Part shown: positions 41,743 to 51,834 of the stretch, piece by piece
Numbering within the stretch: the stretch's first letter is position 1
How the letters are laid out: each line of letters starts with the position of its first letter
Assembly (NCBI RefSeq): GCF_027912495.1
Contig: NZ_CP115463.1
Span: forward strand, 2,503,501 to 2,567,500
Reading direction: 5' to 3'
DNA: 64,000 nt
DNA from: Caulobacter sp. NIBR1757
GTDB taxonomy: Bacteria > Pseudomonadota > Alphaproteobacteria > Caulobacterales > Caulobacteraceae
Program-made: the position numbers and the translations under genes
The notes under the pieces: generated by a model
What the model was told of the DNA's origin: nothing
Database searches by the model: none
What the model saw: the letters and a program-made list of their open reading frames with translations, nothing else

Positions 41743-43299
41743 ATGCCGCGTGCATTCGATGCGCGGGACGTCGAACGATCGCTTTTCGAAGCTCTGGTCG
41801 ACGCCCGGGATACCCACGGCGCCAGGAAAGCCATTCTGGAAGACCAGAACCGCACGCCCCTCAGCTATACCGAGCTGATCCGGGCGAGCTTCGCGCTGGG
41901 CCGCAAGATCGCGCAGATCACAGAGCCCGGCGAGAAGGTCGGCCTGCTCCTGCCGTCGAGCGCCGGGGTGGTGGTGACCTTCTTCGGGCTGCACGCCTTC
42001 GGGCGCATCCCGACCATGCTGAACTTCACCTCGGGGCTGCGGAACCTGCGGGCCGCCTGCAAGCTGGCCGGGGTGAAGACGGTGCTGACGGCGCACGCCT
42101 TCATCGAGCAGGGCAAGCTGCACGATCTGATCGACGCCCTCGAGACCAACGCCAAGATCGTCTACCTGGAGGACGTCCGCCAGCAGGTCGGCGTGGCCGA
42201 CAAACTGTTCGCCCTGGCCGCCAGCTTTGCGCCCAGGATGTTCGCGGCCAAGACGAAGCCCAGCGATCCGGGCGTCATCCTGTTCACCTCCGGCAGCTTC
42301 GGGGCTCCGCGCGGGGTGGTGCTGACCCAGGCCAACCTCGTGGCCAACGCCATGCAGGTGGCGGCGCATATCGACCTGCTGCCGCACTGGGTGATGTTCA
42401 ACCCGCTGCCGACCTTCCACTGTTTCGGGCTGACCGGCGGGGTGATCCTGCCGATCCTGACCGGGATGAAGGCGTTCCAGTATCCCTCGCCCCTGCACAC
42501 CAAGCAGATTCCGCCGCTGATCAAGGACTGCGGGGCCTCGATCCTGCTGGCCACCGACACCTTCGTGAATCAGTACGCCCGCTCGGCCGAGCCAGGCGAG
42601 CTGTCGGGCCTGGAGTTCATCGTCTGCGGGGCCGAGAAGGTGCGCGAGGAGACCCACAACCTGATCGCCGACCGCTTCGGCGGCGTGCCGGTGCTGGAGG
42701 GCTATGGCGCGACCGAGGCGGCGCCGGTGGTGGCGGTCAACAAGCCGGACGACAACCGCCGCGGCACGGTCGGCGGCCTGCTGCCGGGCATGGAGTACCG
42801 GGTCGAGAAGGTCGAAGGCATTCCGGGCGGCGGCAAGCTGCTGATCCGCGGGCCGAACATCATGGCCGGCTACCTGCGCGAGGACGGCGGCGTCGATCCT
42901 CCGCCCGGCGGCTGGCATGACACCGGCGACGTGGTCTCGATCGACGACAACGGCACCTGGATCACCATCAAGGGCCGGGTGAAGCGGTTCGCCAAGATCG
43001 GCGGCGAGATGGTCAGCCTGACCGCCGCCGAGGACCTAGCCGCCGCTGTGTGGCCCAACGAGCGCCATGCGGTGATCTCGATGCCCGACTCCAAGAAGGG
43101 CGAGAAGCTGCTGCTGGTCACCGACCGTCCCGACGCCGCCGTGGCGGCGCTGTTGCAGCACGCCCAGTCGATCGGCGCGCCCGAGCTGGCCGTGCCGCGC
43201 AAGATTTTGAAGGTTCAGGAGATTCCGGTGCTCGGCACCGGCAAGACCGACTATGTCGCGATCCAGCGCATGGCGGACGCTCAGGCCAAGGCCGCCTGA
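41743..43299 (+). CDS. AMP-dependent acyl-CoA/acyl-ACP synthetase
   Basis: A 518-residue ANL-superfamily enzyme. The P-loop is LFTSGSFGAPRGVVLT (Lys of TSGSxGxPKG replaced by Arg), the A5 motif is EGYGATEAAPVV, and A7-A10 are WHDTGDVVSIDDNGTWITIK and KTDYVAIQ. It resembles the ligase half of Aas, which reacylates lysophospholipids, and acyl-ACP synthetases. CGGAG precedes the ATG. It is followed by DoxX 17 bases downstream. The catalytic Lys near the C-terminus is in GTGKTDYV. Confidence 0.88.
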   Translation: MPRAFDARDVERSLFEALVDARDTHGARKAILEDQNRTPLSYTELIRASFALGRKIAQITEPGEKVGLLLPSSAGVVVTFFGLHAFGRIPTMLNFTSGLRNLRAACKLAGVKTVLTAHAFIEQGKLHDLIDALETNAKIVYLEDVRQQVGVADKLFALAASFAPRMFAAKTKPSDPGVILFTSGSFGAPRGVVLTQANLVANAMQVAAHIDLLPHWVMFNPLPTFHCFGLTGGVILPILTGMKAFQYPSPLHTKQIPPLIKDCGASILLATDTFVNQYARSAEPGELSGLEFIVCGAEKVREETHNLIADRFGGVPVLEGYGATEAAPVVAVNKPDDNRRGTVGGLLPGMEYRVEKVEGIPGGGKLLIRGPNIMAGYLREDGGVDPPPGGWHDTGDVVSIDDNGTWITIKGRVKRFAKIGGEMVSLTAAEDLAAAVWPNERHAVISMPDSKKGEKLLLVTDRPDAAVAALLQHAQSIGAPELAVPRKILKVQEIPVLGTGKTDYVAIQRMADAQAKAA

Positions 43300-43316
43300 T
43301 CAAAGGGGGACTACCG

Positions 43317-43724
43317 ATGGACTTTCTGGCGCCACAGGCGAGCCGCGTGCTCAGCATCCTGCGTATCGTCGCCGCCCTGTCGTTCATGACGCACGGGCTG
43401 ATGAAGATTTTCCATTTTCCGGTCCCGCAGATAGAGGGCGAGCTGCCGCCCATGCTGCTCGTCGCCGGCTGGCTCGAGATCGTCGGCGGCGGCCTGCTGG
43501 CGCTGGGCCTGTTCACCCGGCCGGTGGCCTTCATCCTGTCGGGCATGATGGCGGTGGCCTACTGCATGGCCCACTGGAACTTCGCCCTGCCGCCGGCGGC
43601 CGAGTTCTTCCCGCCGGTCAACAAGGGCGAGGCCGCCCTGCTCTACTGCTTCCTGTTCCTGTACCTGGCCTGCGCCGGGGGCGGGGTGTGGAGCATCGAC
43701 ACCGTCGTGCGCAAGAAGCCGTAG
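43317..43724 (+). CDS. DoxX family membrane protein
   Basis: A 135-residue protein with four hydrophobic helices: RVLSILRIVAALSFMTHGLM, MLLVAGWLEIVGGGLLALGL, TRPVAFILSGMMAVAYCMAH and LLYCFLFLYLACAGGG. The family is DoxX, often in redox-linked membrane complexes, but the role here is unknown. AAAGGGGG precedes the ATG. It is probably co-transcribed with the acyl-CoA synthetase and converges with prfB. Confidence 0.88.
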   Translation: MDFLAPQASRVLSILRIVAALSFMTHGLMKIFHFPVPQIEGELPPMLLVAGWLEIVGGGLLALGLFTRPVAFILSGMMAVAYCMAHWNFALPPAAEFFPPVNKGEAALLYCFLFLYLACAGGGVWSIDTVVRKKP

Positions 43725-43728
43725 GGCT

Positions 43729-44837
43729 TCAGGCGTCCCGCGTCGCCCCGACCCGCTGGGCCAGCGACGCCGCCATGAACTGGTCGAGGTCGCCGTCCAG
43801 CACGCCGTCGGTGTCGCTGGTCTCGACGTTGGTGCGCAGGTCCTTGACCATCTGGTAGGGCTGCAGGACGTAGCTGCGGATCTGATGACCCCAGCCGATG
43901 TCGGTCTTCTGGTCTTCCAGCGCCTGGGCCGCGGCTTCCCGCTTCTGCAGTTCCAACTCGTACAGACGGGCGCGCAGCATCTTCCAGGCTTCCTCGCGGT
44001 TCTGATGCTGGCTGCGGCCGGCCTGGCAGGCCACGGCGATCCCGGTGGGGATGTGGGTCAGGCGGACGGCGGAGTCGGTCTTGTTGATGTGCTGACCGCC
44101 GGCGCCGCTGGCGCGGTAGGTGTCGGTGCGCACGTCGGCCGGGTTGATCTCGATCTCGATGGTGTCGTCGACCACCGGATAGACCCAGGCCGACGCGAAC
44201 GAGGTGTGGCGCTTGGCGGCCGCGTCGTAGGGACTGATGCGGACCAGGCGGTGAACGCCGCCCTCGGTCTTCAGCCAGCCGTAGGCGTTGGGGCCGGTGA
44301 TCTGCAGGGTCGCCGACTTGATGCCGACGCTCTCGCCGGAGGTCTCTTCGATCAGCTCGACCTTGTAGCCGTGCTGCGTGGCCCAGCGGCTGTACATGCG
44401 CAGCAGCATGTTGGCCCAGTCGCAGGACTCGGTGCCGCCGGCCCCGGAGTTGATTTCGACATAGGCGTCGTTGCCGTCAGCCTCGCCGGACAGCAGCGCC
44501 TCGAGCTGGGCGCGGTCGGAGCGCTCGCGCAGGGCTTTCAGCTGGGCGCGGGCCTCTTCGAGGGCGCCCTCGTCGGATTCCATGTCCGCCAGTTCGGCGT
44601 AGTCGACCGCGTCGTTGAGCTCGGTCTCCAGGGCGCGGACGGTGGCGATCCTGGCGGCCAGCGCCTGGCGTTCGCGCATCAGGGCCTGGGCCTCGCTCGG
44701 TCGGTCCCACAGGGTGGGATCCTCCGAACGGGCGTCAGTTATCGGGTCTTAGAGCCGGATCCCAGTCAAAGTCGCCTCCTGAGCAGGCTGATCGCCTGCT
44801 CGATGTCGGCCTTGGCGGCCTCGACATCCGGTCTCAT
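43729..44837 (-). CDS. prfB: Peptide chain release factor 2, frame broken at two TGA codons
   Basis: RF2 releases peptides at UGA and UAA. The ATG at 44837 opens a 23-codon frame ([14 protein letters not shown]...) ending at TGA 44768 with AGGAGG-CGA-CTT-TGA-C, the classical autoregulatory +1 frameshift site. After that shift the frame reads [10 protein letters not shown] and meets a second TGA at 44737. The rest of RF2 continues in the third frame as [19 protein letters not shown], with codon recognition loop ISPYD (SPF in most RF2) and the GGQ motif in [12 protein letters not shown] second +1 shift or an indel must be assumed. RF2 is essential, so sequence error is the first suspicion. Confidence 0.85.
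44765..44780 (-). promoter_or_regulatory. Programmed +1 frameshift site of prfB
   Basis: On the minus strand AGGAGG is followed by CGA, CTT and TGAC. Spacing and slippery codon are the same as in E. coli prfB (AGGGGGTATCTTTGAC). It lets RF2 level control its own synthesis. Confidence 0.93.
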
Positions 44838-44906
44838 GGAAAACTCCAGTGTTCAGTGCACAGGCGCCAAGCCGTGTGGAGGGGCCGATGTAAGGGTGGT
44901 CGGCCC

Positions 44907-47333
<2,427 letters not shown>

Positions 47334-47386
47334 GGGAATCCCTCTAGCGCGCCAGAGGGACGGCGCCAATGCGGCCTATCGCAGGC

Positions 47387-48622
47387 TCAGCGGGAAGCGA
47401 TCTTCATGTCGCGCGAAAACCACCGGTCGATGGCGTCGCCGATGCTGTTCACCAGACGGGCGCGGCTGGCGGCGTTGTTCAGGCGGGCCTCGTCGCTGGG
47501 GCTGGTGATGAAGCCCATTTCCAGCAGCACGGCCGGCACGTCGGGGGCCAGCAGGACGATCAGGTTGCCGTCCCGGTGGCTGCGGCGCAGCATCGGGGTG
47601 ACGTCGGAAATCTCGCTGACCAGCATTTCGGCGAACACCGCCGAGCGGTTCTTGGTGGCCCGTTGCGACAGGTCGAGCAGGATCTGACCGACGCCGCGAT
47701 CACCGCCCGTAAGGTTGGCGTTCAGCAGCCAGTCGTCCTTGCCCAGCACCTTGCCGACCCGGCCCTCGCCCTTTTCGGAGAGGGTGTAGACCGAGGCGCC
47801 GCTGGTCGATTCGGGACCGGCGTCGGCGTGCAGCGAGATGAACAGGTCGGCGTCGGCGCGGCGGGCGATCTGCACGCGACCTTCGAGGGTGACATAGCGG
47901 TCGGTGTCACGGGTCAGGATGACGGTGTAGCGGCCGCTCTTTTCCAGCCGGGCCTTGAGCGCCTTGGCGGCGGCCAGGGTGACCTGTTTTTCGTGGACAT
48001 TGGCGCCGATGGCGCCCGGATCATGGCCGCCGTGGCCGGCGTCGATGACGATGACCTTGCGGCCAGAGGGCCGGTCGGCCTTGATGACCGTCATGGCGCG
48101 GCGGGCCGCCTGTTCGACGGGCAGCGACTGGGCGGGACCGAGCGCCCTCGCATCCCTGGCATCGCGCGGGTTCACCGGCCCGCCGATGGCGCGCAGGTCG
48201 ATGACATAGCGGTAGTGGTCGACACCGTCGCCGGGCGGCAGCAGGAAGCGGCGGGCGACCTGGGCCTTCTGGGCCAGTTCGATGTTGAGGCGGGCCGAAC
48301 CGCCGGCGGTGACGACGGTCCAGCGGCGTACGACCCCCTGGCCGGCCCCCTTGAGGTCGCCGTTCACCCCCACCTTCGGGAAGGCGACGATGACGGTATT
48401 GTCCACCGCGCCATCGGAAATCAGCTTGCCGGAAACCGAACGGTCGAGGTCGATGACCAGGCGGGTCTCGGACGCATCACCGCCCAGCCGCACCTTCAGA
48501 ATCCCGGCCGCCATGCCGGAGGCCTGCGCGAACGCGCCCGCGCCGAGGCCGACGACGATCAGACCGCCGGCGATCAACGCCGCCGTCCAACGCTTGCCGA
48601 CCCTGCTCACGACCCCGCGCAT
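47387..48622 (-). CDS. amiC: N-acetylmuramoyl-L-alanine amidase (AmiC type)
   Basis: A 411-residue exported amidase. N-terminal signal/anchor (WTAALIAGGLIVVGLGAGAF), AMIN domain (about 40-150), and an Amidase_3 domain with zinc ligands in DAGHGGHDPGA, the Glu in VHEKQ, FISLHADA and the catalytic Glu in LLEMGFITSPSDE. It cleaves peptide side chains from septal peptidoglycan; AmiC is required for daughter-cell separation in Caulobacter. The gene is divergent from the second PBP gene. Confidence 0.93.
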   Translation of the reverse strand: MRGVVSRVGKRWTAALIAGGLIVVGLGAGAFAQASGMAAGILKVRLGGDASETRLVIDLDRSVSGKLISDGAVDNTVIVAFPKVGVNGDLKGAGQGVVRRWTVVTAGGSARLNIELAQKAQVARRFLLPPGDGVDHYRYVIDLRAIGGPVNPRDARDARALGPAQSLPVEQAARRAMTVIKADRPSGRKVIVIDAGHGGHDPGAIGANVHEKQVTLAAAKALKARLEKSGRYTVILTRDTDRYVTLEGRVQIARRADADLFISLHADAGPESTSGASVYTLSEKGEGRVGKVLGKDDWLLNANLTGGDRGVGQILLDLSQRATKNRSAVFAEMLVSEISDVTPMLRRSHRDGNLIVLLAPDVPAVLLEMGFITSPSDEARLNNAASRARLVNSIGDAIDRWFSRDMKIASR

Positions 48623-48802
48623 TCTTACGCCCTGCACACCCGCCCATCCGACGATCGGGACCCTTATGCCCAGCCGGAGGTGGAGAAGGGGTTAAGGACG
48701 GTTAGGAATTTGCGCCGACAGCTCACTTTGGGGGCCCATCCGAACCAATCGGAGTCCGGGCGCGTTTACGCCGTTGGGACAATACCGAAGAGCCGCCGAC
48801 GT

Positions 48803-51013
48803 ATGAACGACCAGACCGTCGGGACGCCTGTCCCACCTTCTCCGCACGACCGCTGGCGCGCGATCGCAGAAGAGCTGAAGGTCGCCGGAGGCCGGCTCGC
48901 CAGGAGCCGCTGGACGCCTTACGCGGTCATTGCGCTGGGCCTGGCAATCATTTTCTTCGCCTATCTCAGCTGGTCCCTGCCGCTCGGCCGGGCGCTGGAG
49001 CCGTTCGAGACGCCGACGCTCGTCCTGGTCACCGCCGACGGCAAGCCGTTCGCGCGGCGGGGCTTCTACAAGGAGGCCCCGGTCGATGCGAAGGCGCTGC
49101 CGAAGCATGTGCCGGGCGCCTTCGTGGCCATCGAGGACCGGCGCTTCGCCTCGCACTGGGGCGTCGATCCCTGGGCCATCGGGCGGGCGGCGGTGGCCAA
49201 TGCCAAGGGCGGCAAGGTGCGCCAGGGCGGCTCGACCATCACCCAGCAGCTGGCCAAGAACGCCTTCCTGTCCAATGAGCGCAGCCTGCGCCGCAAGGGC
49301 CAGGAGGCGATCATCGCCCTCTATCTGGAGGCGCGGCTGTCGAAGAACGAGATCCTGTCCCGCTACCTCTCCAGCGTCTATTTCGGCGATGGAGTCTACG
49401 GCCTGCGAGCGGCGGCCCGGAATTATTTCGACAAGATGCCCGAGGAGCTGACCCCCGGCGAGGCGGCCATGCTGGCCGGCGTCGTCAAAGCGCCGACGCG
49501 GCTGGCCCCGACCACGGACTTCGACGCGGCGAAAAAGCGGGCCGCCGTTGTGCTGGCGGAAATGGTCGACATGAAACTGGTCGGCGCCGACGAGGCGGGC
49601 CGGTCGCTGAAGGCGGTGAAGCTGAAGGGGTCGCGGTCGAAGCTGCCGGACGGCTCCTACTTCGCCGACTGGATCGCGCCGCAGGTCAGCCAGACCTTCC
49701 GGCGCGGCTATGGCGAGGTGAAGGTCTTCACCACCCTCGACTCCCAGATGCAGATCCAGGCCCAGCGGGCCGTGCGCAATGGCCTCAAGAGCGGCAAGGG
49801 CCGGCGGGTCGGCCAGGCGGCGCTGGTCGCCATGCGCACCGACGGGCGGGTGGTGGCGCTGGTGGGCGGCGCCGACTACCGCAAGAGCCAGTTCGACCGG
49901 GCGACCCAGGCCAAACGCCAGCCGGGATCGGCCTTCAAGCCGTTCGTCTATCTGGCCGCCGTTCGAGCCGGGCGGACGCCCTACAGCATGATCCTCGACG
50001 CGCCGGTGAAGATCGGAAACTGGAGCCCGCAAAATTACGAGGGCAGCTATGCCGGGGGCGAGATCACCTTGGCCGAAGCCTTCGCCAAGTCCTCGAACGT
50101 CGCCTCGGCCCGGCTGGTGCAGGAGGTGGGAACGAGCCGCGTGATCCGCGCGGCCCGCGACATGGGCGTCACCTCCAAGCTGCCCAACGACGCCTCCATC
50201 GCGCTGGGGACCGGCGAGATGACCCTGCTGGAGCTGACCGGCGCCTACGCCTCGATCGCCGCCGGCCAGGCGCCGGTCAGGCCGCACGGCCTGCTGGACG
50301 AGGCGCCAGGCGCGCCGGAGCGGCGGCTGTCGCGCGACGACCGCATGGCCATGCTCCAACTGATGCGCGGCGTCATCGAGCACGGCACCGGCACGGCGGC
50401 CAACATCAACCCGGGCGTCTATGGCAAGACCGGCACCAGCCAGGACTATCGCGACGCCTGGTTCGTCGGCTTCGCCGGCGACCTGGTGGTCGGGGTCTGG
50501 GTCGGCAACGACGACAACACCCCGATGAAGGGCGTCACCGGCGGCAATATCCCGGCCCAGATCTGGCGCGACTTCATGCGCTACGCCATGCGCCGGCCGG
50601 ACTTCCCGCGCGCCACCGAGGTGATCGACCAGCCGCTGATGGATTTTGACGTCGCCGAGCTGGATGAGGGCACGATGGACGATCCCCAGCTCTATGAGGT
50701 CGATGAGTACGGCATGCCGCTGCCGCCGATAAACGGGCCGATGCCGGAGGATGACCCCATGGCCCTGCCGCCACCCGGGTACCGCGACCGCGACGACGGC
50801 CGCGATAGGGGCTATGGGCGGGACCGGGACTATGGACGCGACCGCGATTACGGGCGGGACCGGAACTTCAGGCGCGACCCCGAGGATCGGGCCGAACCGG
50901 ACTACGGTCGCGCTCCGGAGCCACGCTACGACGACCGACGGGACGAACCGCGAGAGGGCGACCTGCGCCCCATGGACGAGGGGCCGCCGGATGAGGGCTA
51001 CGAGGCGCCATGA
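48803..51013 (+). CDS. Second class A penicillin-binding protein
   Basis: A 736-residue bifunctional PBP: membrane helix 39-57, GT51 Glu111 in AIEDRRFASHWGVD, GGSTITQQLAKNAF, transpeptidase SAFK in QPGSAFKPF, SSNVA, and KTGTS in GVYGKTGTSQDY. The C-terminal 110 residues are an unusual acidic/basic low-complexity tail with tandem GRDRDY repeats (about 50815-50870). It is divergent from amiC. The ATG at 48803 is chosen; the open frame extends far upstream through amiC's antisense and is not coding. It probably cooperates with PBP1A. Confidence 0.94.
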   Translation: MNDQTVGTPVPPSPHDRWRAIAEELKVAGGRLARSRWTPYAVIALGLAIIFFAYLSWSLPLGRALEPFETPTLVLVTADGKPFARRGFYKEAPVDAKALPKHVPGAFVAIEDRRFASHWGVDPWAIGRAAVANAKGGKVRQGGSTITQQLAKNAFLSNERSLRRKGQEAIIALYLEARLSKNEILSRYLSSVYFGDGVYGLRAAARNYFDKMPEELTPGEAAMLAGVVKAPTRLAPTTDFDAAKKRAAVVLAEMVDMKLVGADEAGRSLKAVKLKGSRSKLPDGSYFADWIAPQVSQTFRRGYGEVKVFTTLDSQMQIQAQRAVRNGLKSGKGRRVGQAALVAMRTDGRVVALVGGADYRKSQFDRATQAKRQPGSAFKPFVYLAAVRAGRTPYSMILDAPVKIGNWSPQNYEGSYAGGEITLAEAFAKSSNVASARLVQEVGTSRVIRAARDMGVTSKLPNDASIALGTGEMTLLELTGAYASIAAGQAPVRPHGLLDEAPGAPERRLSRDDRMAMLQLMRGVIEHGTGTAANINPGVYGKTGTSQDYRDAWFVGFAGDLVVGVWVGNDDNTPMKGVTGGNIPAQIWRDFMRYAMRRPDFPRATEVIDQPLMDFDVAELDEGTMDDPQLYEVDEYGMPLPPINGPMPEDDPMALPPPGYRDRDDGRDRGYGRDRDYGRDRDYGRDRNFRRDPEDRAEPDYGRAPEPRYDDRRDEPREGDLRPMDEGPPDEGYEAP

Positions 51014-51025
51014 CGGCGGACGGCG

Positions 51026-51433
51026 CTAGAGGCGACAGTAATGGCGCAGCCCGTCCCGTCCCAGGTAGGTGCCGCTTTCGGCGTCGAAGGAGCGGTACTT
51101 GCGGGCGCAGGCGGCGATCCACTGCCGGTCTTCGAGTTTGACCTGGTCGCGCTGTTCCTCGCGGGACTCCGCCAGGGCCGCGCCGAGGACGAAGCCGAAC
51201 AGGCCGGCGATGACCGCGTCGCCATGGTCGTCCTTGCGGCGACGCGGATGGCTTCGCTCGTAGCGCTGGCGGTATTCCCACTGGCGACGATCCCACCCGG
51301 GCGGCGGCGAGTGTCGGCGGTGTTGCGGTTGTTCGGCGCGAGGACGCCGATCCGGTTGGGCGCTGGCGGTCTGGACGACCGGGCCGAGGGCGCAGGTCAG
51401 CGCCAGGAGACCGACGATCAGGGGGCTTTTCAT
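51026..51433 (-). CDS. BA14K family exported protein
   Basis: A 135-residue protein with a Sec signal (MKSPLIVGLLALTCALGP...SAQ), an Arg/His/Pro-rich middle (RRPRAEQPQHRRHSPPPGWD), a hydrophobic glycine segment (DAVIAGLFGFVLGAALA) and the C-terminal BA14K motif WIAACARKYRSFDAESGTYL then RHYCRL. BA14K proteins are cell-surface lectin-like antigens in Brucella; their general function is unclear. AAAGGAG precedes ATG 51433. It converges with the PBP gene, 12 bases apart. Confidence 0.85.
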   Translation of the reverse strand: MKSPLIVGLLALTCALGPVVQTASAQPDRRPRAEQPQHRRHSPPPGWDRRQWEYRQRYERSHPRRRKDDHGDAVIAGLFGFVLGAALAESREEQRDQVKLEDRQWIAACARKYRSFDAESGTYLGRDGLRHYCRL

Positions 51434-51515
51434 GGAGTGGCTCTCCTTTTGAGCCCCCACAGTCTGGGCCGTCGGCGCCGGCGGGCCTTGATCTGCCTCA
51501 ATCCCGCCCTTCCCT

Positions 51516-51834
51516 TTGCTTGTCACATCAGGCTAATGTCCGCTTCGCGCGCCGCACCCCGCAACCGACGGGTTCGCTCCGCGCAACGCACAGGCTGGCG
51601 TCCGGCCTGGTTGGAGGAAGCTCCGACGCAAGGGCGCCGAACCGATCCGCATCCTGAGCGCCAGACCGGCGCACCCAGGAACAACAGAGACTTTCATGGG
51701 CCGCGCGCACGCTCCCCAACATTGTCCGCTTAGAGCCGCCCCCCTCGGGGCCGGGCTTGGCGACGTGCTGCGCGCCGATTCAACAGACCGGCGGCCGCGC
51801 CTCGAGCGCGCCAAGAGCCGGAGAGAGACAATCG
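51516..51834 (+). promoter_or_regulatory. rne promoter and long 5' leader
   Basis: TTGCTTG (51516) and GGCTAATG (51531-51538) fit the Caulobacter housekeeping promoter form TTGaCgs-N10-14-GCTAnA. The transcript would have a leader of about 295 bases before rne. Long rne leaders in other proteobacteria mediate RNase E autoregulation (known); whether this one does is inference. I see no gene or recognised RNA element in it. Confidence 0.5.

Noticed and set aside
47369..48802. Open frame extending the second PBP by about 478 residues upstream
   Set aside because: It is antisense to amiC and low in family-like content; the PBP N-terminal membrane segment fits a start at 48803.
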